DNA of 64,000 nt from Peribacillus asahii (GTDB lineage Bacteria > Bacillota > Bacilli > Bacillales > DSM-1321), in the NCBI RefSeq assembly GCF_003570725.1, contig NZ_QWVS01000003.1, positions 62,001 to 126,000 on the forward strand, read 5' to 3'. How positions within the stretch are numbered: position 1 is the first letter of the stretch; each line of letters starts with the position of its first letter. The notes beneath the pieces were generated by a model. The model did no database searches. It was not told where the DNA came from and saw only the letters and a program-made list of their open reading frames with translations. Of this stretch, positions 34,720 through 41,855 are shown in pieces. The position numbers and the translations under genes are program-made.

Positions 34720-35625
34720 TTATTTATGATCCATGTCATGATTCATGTCTTCCATATCTTCCATATCTTCCTTGTTCTCCATGTCATCCATGTTATGAGA
34801 ACCTTCTGGAGCTGGACTAAATTCTAAATGCGTTCCAGTGAACGTTTGTCGACCAACATGCTCTGTTTTTAATAATTCGTCGAATTTTTCTTCAGTAAGT
34901 GGCTCTGATTTAGCTTTAGCCTCTTCTACCCATTCTTCAAATTCAGCAGGAGAAACTGCTTGCACATCAAATAGTTGGTGAGCAGAACCTTTACCACTAA
35001 AGTTTGAATTTCGTCCCCACATTTCTCCTGGTTCATCAGCTAACAAGTGAAGCGTAGTTACCATGTCAGCCATTGCATACTTTTGCCCACCAAGCTGCGG
35101 AATCCAGAAGCTTGAGATTGGTCCATAAGAATAAAGTTTAAACTCAAGCGGACGGTCTGTCGGAACATACACGTAGTTTACTGTTTCAATATTTTCTTCC
35201 GGATAACTAAAATGCCACTTCCAGTTAGATGATGAAGCATAAATAACTAGAGGTTCTTTGTTTTCATATCCTTTCGGCGTTGCCTCAACGTCTTTTAGTG
35301 AAACTACAGTAACAACGGATAGGAAAGCAACAATGATTATTGGAATTGCTGTCCAAATTGTTTCAACAACTGCACTTCCTTCAATGTGAGGAGGTTCATA
35401 ATCTTTGCTTTGTTTAGACGCACGATATTTTACTAACATATAAATAAAGGCAACAGTTACAACAACACAGATAGCAAGCATTATCCAAATTGTAAGAATA
35501 ATAGTATCTGAGAGTGTTGCCGCTTGAGGACCTTTTGGATCGAAGACAGCTAACGGATTTTCGCAGCCAGTAAGCGCAGTGGCAACAGCGAAAATAAGAG
35601 CTAATAAAGTCCATTTCATTTTCAT
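34720..35625 (-). CDS. qoxA: Cytochrome aa3 quinol oxidase subunit II
   Basis: 301 residues from ATG 35625 (AAAGGGGAA upstream). Lipoprotein signal with lipobox LTGC, two helices, then an extracellular cupredoxin domain. The region that carries CuA ligands in cytochrome c oxidases (H-C-E-C-H-M) reads SNFSGKGSAHQLFDVQA and lacks them, so the electron donor is quinol. The C-terminus ends in an acidic Met/His-rich tail, EDMEDMEDMNHDMDHK, formed by repeats of EDM. Such a tail is unusual and could bind metal. Confidence 0.94.
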   Translation of the reverse strand: MKMKWTLLALIFAVATALTGCENPLAVFDPKGPQAATLSDTIILTIWIMLAICVVVTVAFIYMLVKYRASKQSKDYEPPHIEGSAVVETIWTAIPIIIVAFLSVVTVVSLKDVEATPKGYENKEPLVIYASSSNWKWHFSYPEENIETVNYVYVPTDRPLEFKLYSYGPISSFWIPQLGGQKYAMADMVTTLHLLADEPGEMWGRNSNFSGKGSAHQLFDVQAVSPAEFEEWVEEAKAKSEPLTEEKFDELLKTEHVGRQTFTGTHLEFSPAPEGSHNMDDMENKEDMEDMEDMNHDMDHK

Positions 35626-35737
35626 AAAGATTCCCCTTTCTTTTTTTTTAGAAGTTGTGTTGAAAATAATTGATAAAACTATCATGTTTACAATTACATT
35701 CTTATATTAGTATCATTAAGAAAAAAAAACAATGGAA

Positions 35738-35753
35738 AGTGATATATGTCACA
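35738..35753 (-). promoter_or_regulatory. Fnr/Rex-type dyad upstream of qoxA
   Basis: AGTGATATATGTCACA fits TGTGA-N6-TCACA in 9 of 10 fixed bases. Fnr and the redox repressor Rex both bind this spacing in Bacillus and respond to oxygen or NADH, which suits a terminal oxidase. Position relative to the qoxA start site is not established. Confidence 0.45.
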
Positions 35754-35830
35754 AAATGTTCATGAAGAATTATACAATAAATGGAATCTACGATATTTAA
35801 TAACACATTTTGAAAAAGGGAATATACTAA

Positions 35831-35974
35831 TTGATTAATCTGTTTTCGTTTTCTCCAAACTATAAAGAGATATCAATCGCTTATCGAAAACAATCGTTAG
35901 GGAAATCTCTATTAAAAATATATCAGTATAGCAATATCCGAACGGAAGCCTATCGAAAAAGAGTTATATCATAG
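35831..35974 (+). CDS. Possible 47-residue basic protein
   Basis: TTG 35831, ten bases after AAAGGG, opens a frame ending at TAG 35972, inside the 56-bp palindrome. It reads LINLFSFSPNYKEISIAYRK and continues basic to KRVIS. No promoter is evident. Length is near what chance allows; support is the ribosome binding site and the terminator position. Confidence 0.22.
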   Translation: MINLFSFSPNYKEISIAYRKQSLGKSLLKIYQYSNIRTEAYRKRVIS

Positions 35975-36019
35975 AAAAAACAGGAATCAATTTTGATTCC
36001 TGTTTTTTCTATGATATAA
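35964..36019. repeat. 56-bp perfect palindrome acting as bidirectional terminator
   Basis: 27-bp perfect arms (35964-35990 and 35993-36019) with a two-base loop centre. Each strand has a T6 run inside the arm followed by CTATGATATAA. The length is well beyond that of the other terminators here. Confidence 0.8.
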
Positions 36020-36043
36020 TTTTATTTTAAATCCTTATACATA

Positions 36044-36089
36044 AAAAGTGCCTGGGTCGACTTTCTAATAAACGTGCCTAGGCACTTTT
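36044..36089 (+). terminator. Stem-loop with long loop
   Basis: AAAAGTGCCTGGG (36044-36056) pairs with CCTAGGCACTTTT (36077-36089), one mismatch. No gene feeds it unless the 47-codon frame is expressed. Confidence 0.6.
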
Positions 36090-36298
36090 GTCTCCTTTTA
36101 AAGGTGAAATATATTGGTTTGTTAAAACTCTGTTTGAAGGATTTTAAACATGGATTTAGAGCTATGGCATTGTCATACAAGCCACACTTCATGCTCAAAG
36201 ATTGATTAATTAAAGTAATTTTTTATATTACTCCTTAAAACTCCCTCTATGATGAACGGCCCCTTGTGAAAAATTCACCATACAAATTATGTAGTAGA
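36090..36298. other. Intergenic DNA between the hairpins and the small membrane gene
   Basis: No frame longer than 25 codons with a ribosome binding site. A TTGTTAAAA-like stretch at 36118-36127 loosely resembles the dispersed 20-bp repeat. Otherwise I see nothing. Confidence 0.35.
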
Positions 36299-36326
36299 AA
36301 GAAGAGTATCAATTTGATACCCTTCT
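36299..36326 (-). terminator. Terminator overlapping the end of the small membrane gene
   Basis: GAAGAGTATCAA (36301-36312) with TTTGATACCCTTC (36313-36325). The stop codon (36309-36311) lies in the stem; the T tail is weak. Confidence 0.6.
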
Positions 36327-36596
36327 TTTTCTTTTGAACTCAACGACATTAGATACGTTACGTTTAATTGGGATAACCTTCTCCCCTTTTTCCGTATTCG
36401 AAACCAGCTCTTCCGTCAAAATGAAAAATAAACCAACCATAAATATGAGTGTCGCGCTAATAGCCATCGTTAATCCTATGAACGACAAAGTATAGTTCCA
36501 TTTGTAACCGTTTACAATAAAACTCACAATCAGGATACCTAAACCAATGACATTAGCAGTTCCACATACCCACTTTAAAGGGTTCAATATTTTCAT
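36309..36596 (-). CDS. Small two-helix membrane protein (paralogue of the one at 45083-45361)
   Basis: 95 residues: MKILNPLKWVCGTANVIGLG, two transmembrane helices (about 12-32 and 40-64), then a cytoplasmic tail with NTEKGEKVIPI and a polybasic KRKRR end. The second copy, at 45083-45361, shares KILNPLKW-CGTA-VIGLGI, an NTEKGE-VIP block and KRKRR. I do not recognise the family. Function unknown. The intrinsic terminator is embedded in the codons of the basic tail. Confidence 0.78.
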   Translation of the reverse strand: MKILNPLKWVCGTANVIGLGILIVSFIVNGYKWNYTLSFIGLTMAISATLIFMVGLFFILTEELVSNTEKGEKVIPIKRNVSNVVEFKRKRRVSN

Positions 36597-36675
36597 TTAG
36601 CTCAGCTCCTTTGCTTTTATTTTAATATATTTCACAAAATTGTCAAATATTTCTATAAAATTTTAACAAAAAACT

Positions 36676-36694
36676 TGACAAAAATATTTTGTCA
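36676..36694 (-). promoter_or_regulatory. Dyad in the promoter region of the small membrane gene
   Basis: Perfect repeat TGACAAAA-ATA-TTTTGTCA. It overlaps a possible leftward -35 (TTGTCA), so it could be an operator. Regulator unknown. Confidence 0.4.
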
Positions 36695-36811
36695 TTATTT
36701 CATTAAAATATTCTATGCACTATAGATTAAAAGTTCCACTAAATGAAAAGATCAATACTAGAGTAAAATCTCATCTATTAATGGTCTTTACTCCTTATTA
36801 ATTCACGATAC

Positions 36812-36867
36812 ATTAAAAAGAGTGCCCCAAAGATTGTTATTACAACATCTTTTTTAGGCACTCTTTT
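36812..36867 (-). terminator. Terminator of the MocR-type gene
   Basis: AAAAGAGTGCC (36816-36826) with GGCACTCTTTT (36857-36867). Confidence 0.8.
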
Positions 36868-36879
36868 CCTTCATCATGT

Positions 36880-38310
36880 TTATAAACTTTTTAAGGCAGC
36901 AGAAAATCTTTTAATCCCTTCGTGAATGCATGTTTCGTTCGCTCTAGCAAAAGTAAATCGTACATACCCTTTTTTTGATCCTAAAGTAGAACCTGGAACA
37001 TGAATAACCCCTCTTTTTATCGCTTCCTCCAGCAATTTTTTCTCATTCAACGTTTCATTTATTTTACACCATAAATGAATGCCGCCTTGTGGAATATGAA
37101 ATTCAACCTGCTGATTCAAATATTGCTGCAGACTTGAAACCATTTGATTTCTTCTTGTTTCTAGCTGCTCTCTTAAATAAGCAATATGAGAATGAAAATA
37201 AGGAGAACTAAGAAAGTCATTTGCCACCCACTGATTAAAAATTCCATGTCCAAAATCAATTTGTTGTTTAGCATCCGATAGTCTTTCGATGACAGACTTC
37301 GGGCCAATAATCCAACCAATTCGTAAACCAGAAGCAACGATTTTGGATAATGAACTAATATATAAAACATTTCCATAGTCATCCATTGATTTTAGCGTAG
37401 CAATTTCTTCTCCATTAAATGCTGTTAAACTATAAGGATCATCTTCAATAACAGGAATTCCATGCTCAGATGAAATCTCTAATATCCTTCTACGTCGCTC
37501 AATAGAAAGCAACGTTCCTGTAGGATTTTGAAAAGCAGGATTTAAAAAAATCATACGAATTTTTCGCTTTTTAAGAAGCGATAACAAATCATCCGGATCG
37601 ACTCCTTCCTGATTCACAGGCAACGGATACGTCCGTATGCCAGCTGATTGAAAAATAGGAAGGCCATATGAATAAGACGGGTCCTCAAGAGCAACAGCAT
37701 CCCCTGGTTTCAGTAAACATTGCACAACGAGATGCAGGGCCTGTTGGGCACCAGAAGTAATCATAATAGAAGATGAATCTGTATGAATTCTTCTATATTG
37801 TTTTACATGAGAGACAATCGTTTCCCTTAAATATGCGTTTCCTTGCGGGTGGTCATACCCAAGGCTCCCAACAAATGATCTGCCGGAAAGGATTTCCCTT
37901 AGAGAATCAACGGGAAACAAATCTTCTGATAGTTCTCCACTAGATAAATTAATTAAGGTATCGTCGACCATTTCTTTACGAATTCTTTGTATGAGCGGTA
38001 AGTTAGGCAAAAATGAACCAGATTCAATATAGGTGTTCCAACTTGGAATACGCCTTCTAGTCATTCCCCAAATATCCTTACTAATAGTCGTTCCGCTTCC
38101 TTTTTTCCGCTCAATTAATCCGTTAGCCTCCAGTTCATCATAAGCCGCTACTACTGTACTTCGGTTTACCTTTAACTCACTGGCTAAAGAGCGTTCTGAA
38201 GGTAGTGGAGTATCTACCGGAAAGGTTCCATCAGCGATTCCATGTTCAATATATTCAGCAATTTGTTTATAGAGAGCTTTTTTAGAATTTCGATTCAGCT
38301 TCCACTCCAC
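36880..38310 (-). CDS. MocR/GabR-type regulator (GntR HTH fused to aminotransferase-like domain)
   Basis: 476 residues. The GntR winged helix (about 8-75) has LYKQIAEYIEHGIADGTFPV and LPSERSLASELKVNRSTVV. The remainder is a type I aminotransferase fold with a PLP lysine in ISSLSKIVASGLRIGW and a substrate-binding arginine in YVRFTFARAN. MocR proteins use PLP-bound ligands such as GABA, taurine or pyridoxal to change DNA binding. No obvious target operon lies next to it: the small membrane protein upstream and the feo genes are the neighbours. Confidence 0.88.
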   Translation of the reverse strand: MEWKLNRNSKKALYKQIAEYIEHGIADGTFPVDTPLPSERSLASELKVNRSTVVAAYDELEANGLIERKKGSGTTISKDIWGMTRRRIPSWNTYIESGSFLPNLPLIQRIRKEMVDDTLINLSSGELSEDLFPVDSLREILSGRSFVGSLGYDHPQGNAYLRETIVSHVKQYRRIHTDSSSIMITSGAQQALHLVVQCLLKPGDAVALEDPSYSYGLPIFQSAGIRTYPLPVNQEGVDPDDLLSLLKKRKIRMIFLNPAFQNPTGTLLSIERRRRILEISSEHGIPVIEDDPYSLTAFNGEEIATLKSMDDYGNVLYISSLSKIVASGLRIGWIIGPKSVIERLSDAKQQIDFGHGIFNQWVANDFLSSPYFHSHIAYLREQLETRRNQMVSSLQQYLNQQVEFHIPQGGIHLWCKINETLNEKKLLEEAIKRGVIHVPGSTLGSKKGYVRFTFARANETCIHEGIKRFSAALKSL

Positions 38311-38323
38311 AATCTACATTCCT

Positions 38324-38467
38324 TTAGTTTCCATTATGATTTTCAACATCCTTTTCCTTCTTTTTATTAGATCTCCATTCAAGGTTTTGAGCTACCCCTC
38401 CTAGGGATATGATTGAAATAATGACAACTAAAGTGTTATTTAACCAATTTGGCATATTTTTTTTCAT
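38324..38467 (-). CDS. 47-residue single-pass membrane protein
   Basis: ATG 38467 lies after GGAGGAGAAA. MKKNMPNWLNNTLVVIISII leads into one transmembrane helix, then a charged tail NKKKEKDVENHN. It lies between the feo operon and the MocR gene, 13 bases ahead of the latter, so it may be co-transcribed with it. It is near feoB but has none of the cysteines of FeoB-associated membrane proteins. Function unknown. The ribosome binding site is its best support. Confidence 0.6.
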   Translation of the reverse strand: MKKNMPNWLNNTLVVIISIISLGGVAQNLEWRSNKKKEKDVENHNGN

Positions 38468-38669
38468 CACCGTTTCTCCTCCAATACATCTATATCACTT
38501 TTTTATAAAGGCTTGTTAACCTTGTACATCTATTCTATCTTTATTTATAATATATATTATAATAAATGAGACCATCCAATCATAGCATGTTTCCCCCATC
38601 CACTTAAACGAACTGATAATATTCACTAAATTGTCATTTCACCTCCCCATTTATGTCTCATAACCAAAC
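38468..38669. other. Intergenic region with an AT-rich palindrome
   Basis: Contains TTATAATATATATTATAA (38545-38562), which has two PerR-type half sites (TTATAAT and ATTATAA) but spaced by four bases instead of one. Given local base composition, I do not call it an operator. Confidence 0.3.
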
Positions 38670-38697
38670 AAAAAAAGCCCCTCAAAATCAAGGGACT
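38670..38697 (-). terminator. Terminator of the feo operon
   Basis: AGCCCCT (38676-38682) with AGGGACT (38691-38697), one mismatch, six T or more on the - strand. Confidence 0.75.
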
Positions 38698-38776
38698 AAG
38701 CCATGTTCATTGTTCCTTTCTAATCTATTTTCTTCAAAATATTTCTTCTCAAACCAAGGGCCTCTGTTACCTCGCT

Positions 38777-40177
38777 CTATACCCACCCCATGAAACGAAC
38801 GATTTGAGTAATTAAAAATGTAACTAAAAACGCAATCCCTGTTGGAATCATAAAAGACCAAAATGTCCATTTTATACTTTTTGTTTCTTTATAAATATTA
38901 ACTAATGTCGTTCCACATGGGTAATGTAACAATGAAAACAACATCATATTAAGAGCTGTTAACCACGTCCAACCGTTATTCAAAAAAATCTGCTTTAGAT
39001 CTTCAATACCCTCTACATCAATTAGTGCACCTGTTGATAAGTACCCCATCAATAATATCGGTAATACGATTTCATTTGCTGGAAGCCCTATTAAAAATGC
39101 CATTAGTATATAGCCATCTAATCCAATCATTTGTCCTAATGGATCTAAAAAGTTCACAATATGCAATAAGATACTCGTATCTCCTACCTGAATATTAGCT
39201 AAAACCCAAGTCAAAATTCCTGCAGGAGCCGCAACTTTTATTGCACGCTTAAGAACCGATAAAGATTTAGTTAAAGAGGATCTAATGACCGTATCAACGA
39301 ACTTTGGTTTTCTATAAGGCGGCAGTTCTAGCGTATAATGAGTGGGAACACCCTTTAGCGCTGTTTTAGACAGTACCCACGAAACAAGAAACGTTATTAT
39401 AATTCCAAACATTACAATGCCAACGATGACTGACGTTGTAACCAAAGACTTCATTCCGCCTGTAAAGCCCGCGGCCATAAATAGAGAAGCTAAAACAATT
39501 AGTGTGCCCCAACGACCATTACAAGGAACAAAATTATTGGTCAGAATGGCTAACATCCGTTCACGAGGGGACTCAATAATTCGTGAAGACATAACTGCAG
39601 CTGCATTACATCCGAACCCCATAGCCATTGTTAATGATTGCTTTCCATGCGCCCCAACAGTTTTAAATAATCGATCCATGTTAAAAGCAACTCGAGGCAG
39701 ATAGCCATAATTCTCAAGAAGTGCAAAAGTAGGGAAAAATATGGCCATCGGTGGAAGCATCACACTAATCACCCAACTCGTTCCTCGATATAATCCTAAA
39801 ACAAGAACTCCATGAAGCCAATCTGGAGCATGTAAAGTCGTAAACATTAGGGTTAAATATCCCTCAATCCATCCAAAGAAACTAGCTAACATAGAGGAAG
39901 GAATATTCGCCCCTGCAATCGTTAAATAAAAAATAACTCCTAACATAATGAGCATAATCGGAAATCCCCAAATAGGTGATGTAAAAATAGCATCTAATTT
40001 CTCTGTTCTTTGATCATGTTTTGTTTTTGTAAAACTAACTCCTTCTTTAATCAATTCATTGCTTTTTTTATAAAGTTGTTCAACAATTTGATCACGAACA
40101 TTAGAAGAAGAAAGCTGCTCAGCCTGATAAAAGAGTTCTTGTACTTCATTTTGCTTGTATGCAGATTGTGCTCCCAC
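38777..40177 (-). CDS. feoB: Ferrous iron transporter FeoB, membrane (gate) part of a split protein
   Basis: 466 residues with a GTG start; GGAGGG lies in the last codons of the preceding GTPase gene, so translation is coupled. It begins in the helical region that normally follows the GDI domain, then the ten-helix permease core with two Gate domains. Conserved blocks include FGCNAAAVMSSRIIESPRERM and NFVPCNGRWGTL with the cysteines implicated in the pore. FeoB imports Fe2+ with GTP. In most bacteria both halves form one ~650-700-residue chain; here they are separate genes. Confidence 0.92.
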   Translation of the reverse strand: MGAQSAYKQNEVQELFYQAEQLSSSNVRDQIVEQLYKKSNELIKEGVSFTKTKHDQRTEKLDAIFTSPIWGFPIMLIMLGVIFYLTIAGANIPSSMLASFFGWIEGYLTLMFTTLHAPDWLHGVLVLGLYRGTSWVISVMLPPMAIFFPTFALLENYGYLPRVAFNMDRLFKTVGAHGKQSLTMAMGFGCNAAAVMSSRIIESPRERMLAILTNNFVPCNGRWGTLIVLASLFMAAGFTGGMKSLVTTSVIVGIVMFGIIITFLVSWVLSKTALKGVPTHYTLELPPYRKPKFVDTVIRSSLTKSLSVLKRAIKVAAPAGILTWVLANIQVGDTSILLHIVNFLDPLGQMIGLDGYILMAFLIGLPANEIVLPILLMGYLSTGALIDVEGIEDLKQIFLNNGWTWLTALNMMLFSLLHYPCGTTLVNIYKETKSIKWTFWSFMIPTGIAFLVTFLITQIVRFMGWV

Positions 40178-40181
40178 CCTG

Positions 40182-40871
40182 TTATCCCTCCATTATTGTA
40201 ATCTTCTGTTGAATTTGCTGTAGAAGATTTGTATCTCCATCTAACAATCTTAAAGACAACCACCTTGCTGGAAACTTATTACCTGAAATCTTTTCGACGG
40301 TTGGCAATAATAATGCTATTTTTTTCTCTGTTTCTTCATCATAAGTCATTTGATAAGGCGTACATTGAATGGCCCCAGTTACAACTCGATCAATAGTATC
40401 AAGCAGCATCGGTATCCCGGATTTGTTTCTAGCGGATATTTTAATAACAGGAACTCCCAAGCGCTTCATCAATACTTTTTCATTAATTTTAATGCCCATT
40501 TTTTCTGCTTCGTCAATTAAGTTAATACAAATAATGAGACGATCCGTAATCTCCATCACTTGTAAAGCTAGATTCATATTTCTTTCAAGAGCTGTAGCAT
40601 CCAAGACCACCAAAGTTACATCGGGCTTCTCAAATACAATATAATCCCGGGCAATTTCTTCGTCCTTTGAATTTGAAAATAGAGAATAAGTTCCGGGCAA
40701 ATCAATCATTTCATATTGGTTTGTCTTGAAGGTAAATGTACCAGCCTTCAAATCCACAGTTTTTCCTGCCCAATTCCCAGTATGCTGTTTTAATCCAGTT
40801 AACAGATTAAATAAGGTGCTTTTCCCGGTGTTTGGATTACCGGCAAGGGCAATACGGAAGGATTTAGTCAT
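40182..40871 (-). CDS. feoB: Ferrous iron transporter FeoB, GTPase part of a split protein
   Basis: 229 residues. G domain: G1 GNPNTGKSTLFN, G2 around GNWAGKTVDLK, G3 DLPGTYSL, G4 as INLID in place of NxxD, and G5 SARNKSG. A helical GDI-like end (about 180-229) follows. The stop codon lies five bases before the GTG of the membrane part. It starts in the feoA stop (ATGA overlap). Both halves look intact, so this is a real division, not a frameshift. Confidence 0.92.
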   Translation of the reverse strand: MTKSFRIALAGNPNTGKSTLFNLLTGLKQHTGNWAGKTVDLKAGTFTFKTNQYEMIDLPGTYSLFSNSKDEEIARDYIVFEKPDVTLVVLDATALERNMNLALQVMEITDRLIICINLIDEAEKMGIKINEKVLMKRLGVPVIKISARNKSGIPMLLDTIDRVVTGAIQCTPYQMTYDEETEKKIALLLPTVEKISGNKFPARWLSLRLLDGDTNLLQQIQQKITIMEG

Positions 40872-41116
40872 GGGTTAATCAACTCCCCTTCGATTCTTAA
40901 ACTCTCTTCTTTTCTTAAAGCTATAGAGGTTTGACTTACACGAAAAGCAATAGGATCTCCCAAAGGACTTTTTCTAAGTACCTCAACGACAGCCCCCGGA
41001 ACAAAACCTAAATCCAGCAGTCTTCTTCGCATAACACCATCTATATCTAAATGAGTAAGACGAATGAAGTCCCCCTTCTTCCCATTAAATAACTTTATTT
41101 TTTTAGATTCAGTCAT
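40868..41116 (-). CDS. feoA: FeoA-domain protein
   Basis: 82 residues from ATG 41116 (GGAGG upstream; earlier codons lie in the promoter). SH3-like FeoA fold: KKGDFIRLTHLDIDGVMRRR, LGFVPGAVVEVLRKSPLGDP and FRVSQTSIALRKEE. FeoA supports FeoB activity, possibly as part of the complex. First gene of feoA-feoB(G)-feoB(gate). Confidence 0.92.
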   Translation of the reverse strand: MTESKKIKLFNGKKGDFIRLTHLDIDGVMRRRLLDLGFVPGAVVEVLRKSPLGDPIAFRVSQTSIALRKEESLRIEGELINP

Positions 41117-41165
41117 CATTCTTTCCTCCATACTTTTTTTTTGCCCTAACGCAACTTTTAACGTT

Positions 41166-41194
41166 ATAATATGATTATATTTCGATATTGTCAA
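41166..41194 (-). promoter_or_regulatory. feo promoter
   Basis: Leftward TTGACA (41194-41189), 17-base spacer, TATTAT (41171-41166). An AT-rich dyad surrounds it but no good Fur box is seen. Confidence 0.7.
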
Positions 41195-41205
41195 ACTATT
41201 TGTAA

Positions 41206-41238
41206 AATAAAAAAACTGCTAAATAATGTTAGCAGTTT
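41206..41238 (-). terminator. Leftward stem-loop upstream of the feo promoter
   Basis: AAACTGCTAA (41213-41222) with TTAGCAGTTT (41229-41238) and a T run on the - strand. No gene lies upstream on this strand, so it may end a small RNA or insulate the feo promoter. Confidence 0.6.
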
Positions 41239-41336
41239 CATTCACGCTAATTCCGCAAAGTTACATTACGATTTGCGGTTAAAACACTACGTATACTCTT
41301 TGTAAATTTCATAACAAAAAATCCCATATAAAGTAA

Positions 41337-41387
41337 TTGACAAAATTTACTTTTAAACATATGTTATATATGAACATATGCTCATAT
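41337..41387 (+). promoter_or_regulatory. Promoter and operator of the czrA-czcD operon
   Basis: TTGACA (41337-41342), 17-base spacer, TATGTT (41360-41365). The 20-bp dyad ATATGAACATATGCTCATAT (41368-41387), one mismatched pair, has the CzrA/SmtB form and covers the start site. Confidence 0.75.
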
Positions 41388-41408
41388 AGTTCAGTTGAGT
41401 TGTTAAGC

Positions 41409-41537
41409 ATGATTTATGACGTTATTGTTATAGACGCTGGGCAAGCAGGTTTATCTATGAGATATAACTTGCCTTTTTCTTTTCTAATTCTTTATCAGCA
41501 GATTACTAACCAAATAAATGAGGTGTATATTTTATGA
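41409..41537 (+). pseudogene. Relic of an FAD/NAD-dependent oxidoreductase (CzcO-like)
   Basis: The 42-codon frame begins MIYDVIVIDAGQAGLSMRYN, plainly the N-terminus of a CzcO/monooxygenase-type flavoprotein (YDVIVIGAGQAGL), but the first glycine of GxGxxG is now aspartate and the frame collapses after 20 residues. In B. subtilis czcO lies beside czcD. Here only the first beta-alpha unit survives, between the operon's promoter and czrA. Confidence 0.65.
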
Positions 41538-41842
41538 ACCAACATGACCATTCTTTTTTATCGCCTAATACGGTAGACGAAGCCTCCCGAATTTTCAAAG
41601 CATTAGCTGACCCGACTAGAATAAAGATTTTATATTTACTTTCTCAAGAGGAATGCTCTGTCAATCACATTACTGAAGTATTAGATATGACACAATCAGC
41701 TGTTTCCCACCAATTAAGTTTCTTAAGAAATCTACGACTTGTTAAGTATAGACGTGAAGGCAACACGTTTTATTATACCTATGACGATGAACACGTTATT
41801 ACCATTTTAAATCAAGTTTTATCACATATTCAATGCGAGTAA
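41534..41842 (+). CDS. czrA: Zinc-responsive ArsR/SmtB repressor (CzrA-like)
   Basis: 102 residues; GAGGTG precedes ATG 41534, overlapping the relic. HTH: IFKALADPTRIKILYLL and VLDMTQSAVSHQLSFLR. The last helix carries the alpha-5 metal site as DEHVITILNQVLSHIQC, i.e. D-x-H-x10-H-x2-C; in CzrA the final ligand is His, here Cys. It represses until zinc (or another divalent ion) binds. Followed by czcD after seven bases. Confidence 0.88.
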   Translation: MNQHDHSFLSPNTVDEASRIFKALADPTRIKILYLLSQEECSVNHITEVLDMTQSAVSHQLSFLRNLRLVKYRREGNTFYYTYDDEHVITILNQVLSHIQCE

Positions 41843-41855
41843 GGGAGGAATGAAC

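Noticed and set aside
38545-38562. PerR-like palindrome TTATAATATATATTATAA
   Set aside because: Half sites are separated by four bases instead of one, and such AT-only palindromes arise readily here.
41337-41408. Upstream extension of the CzcO-like fragment to 41337
   Set aside because: That stretch is the promoter and operator of the operon; homology starts only at 41409.
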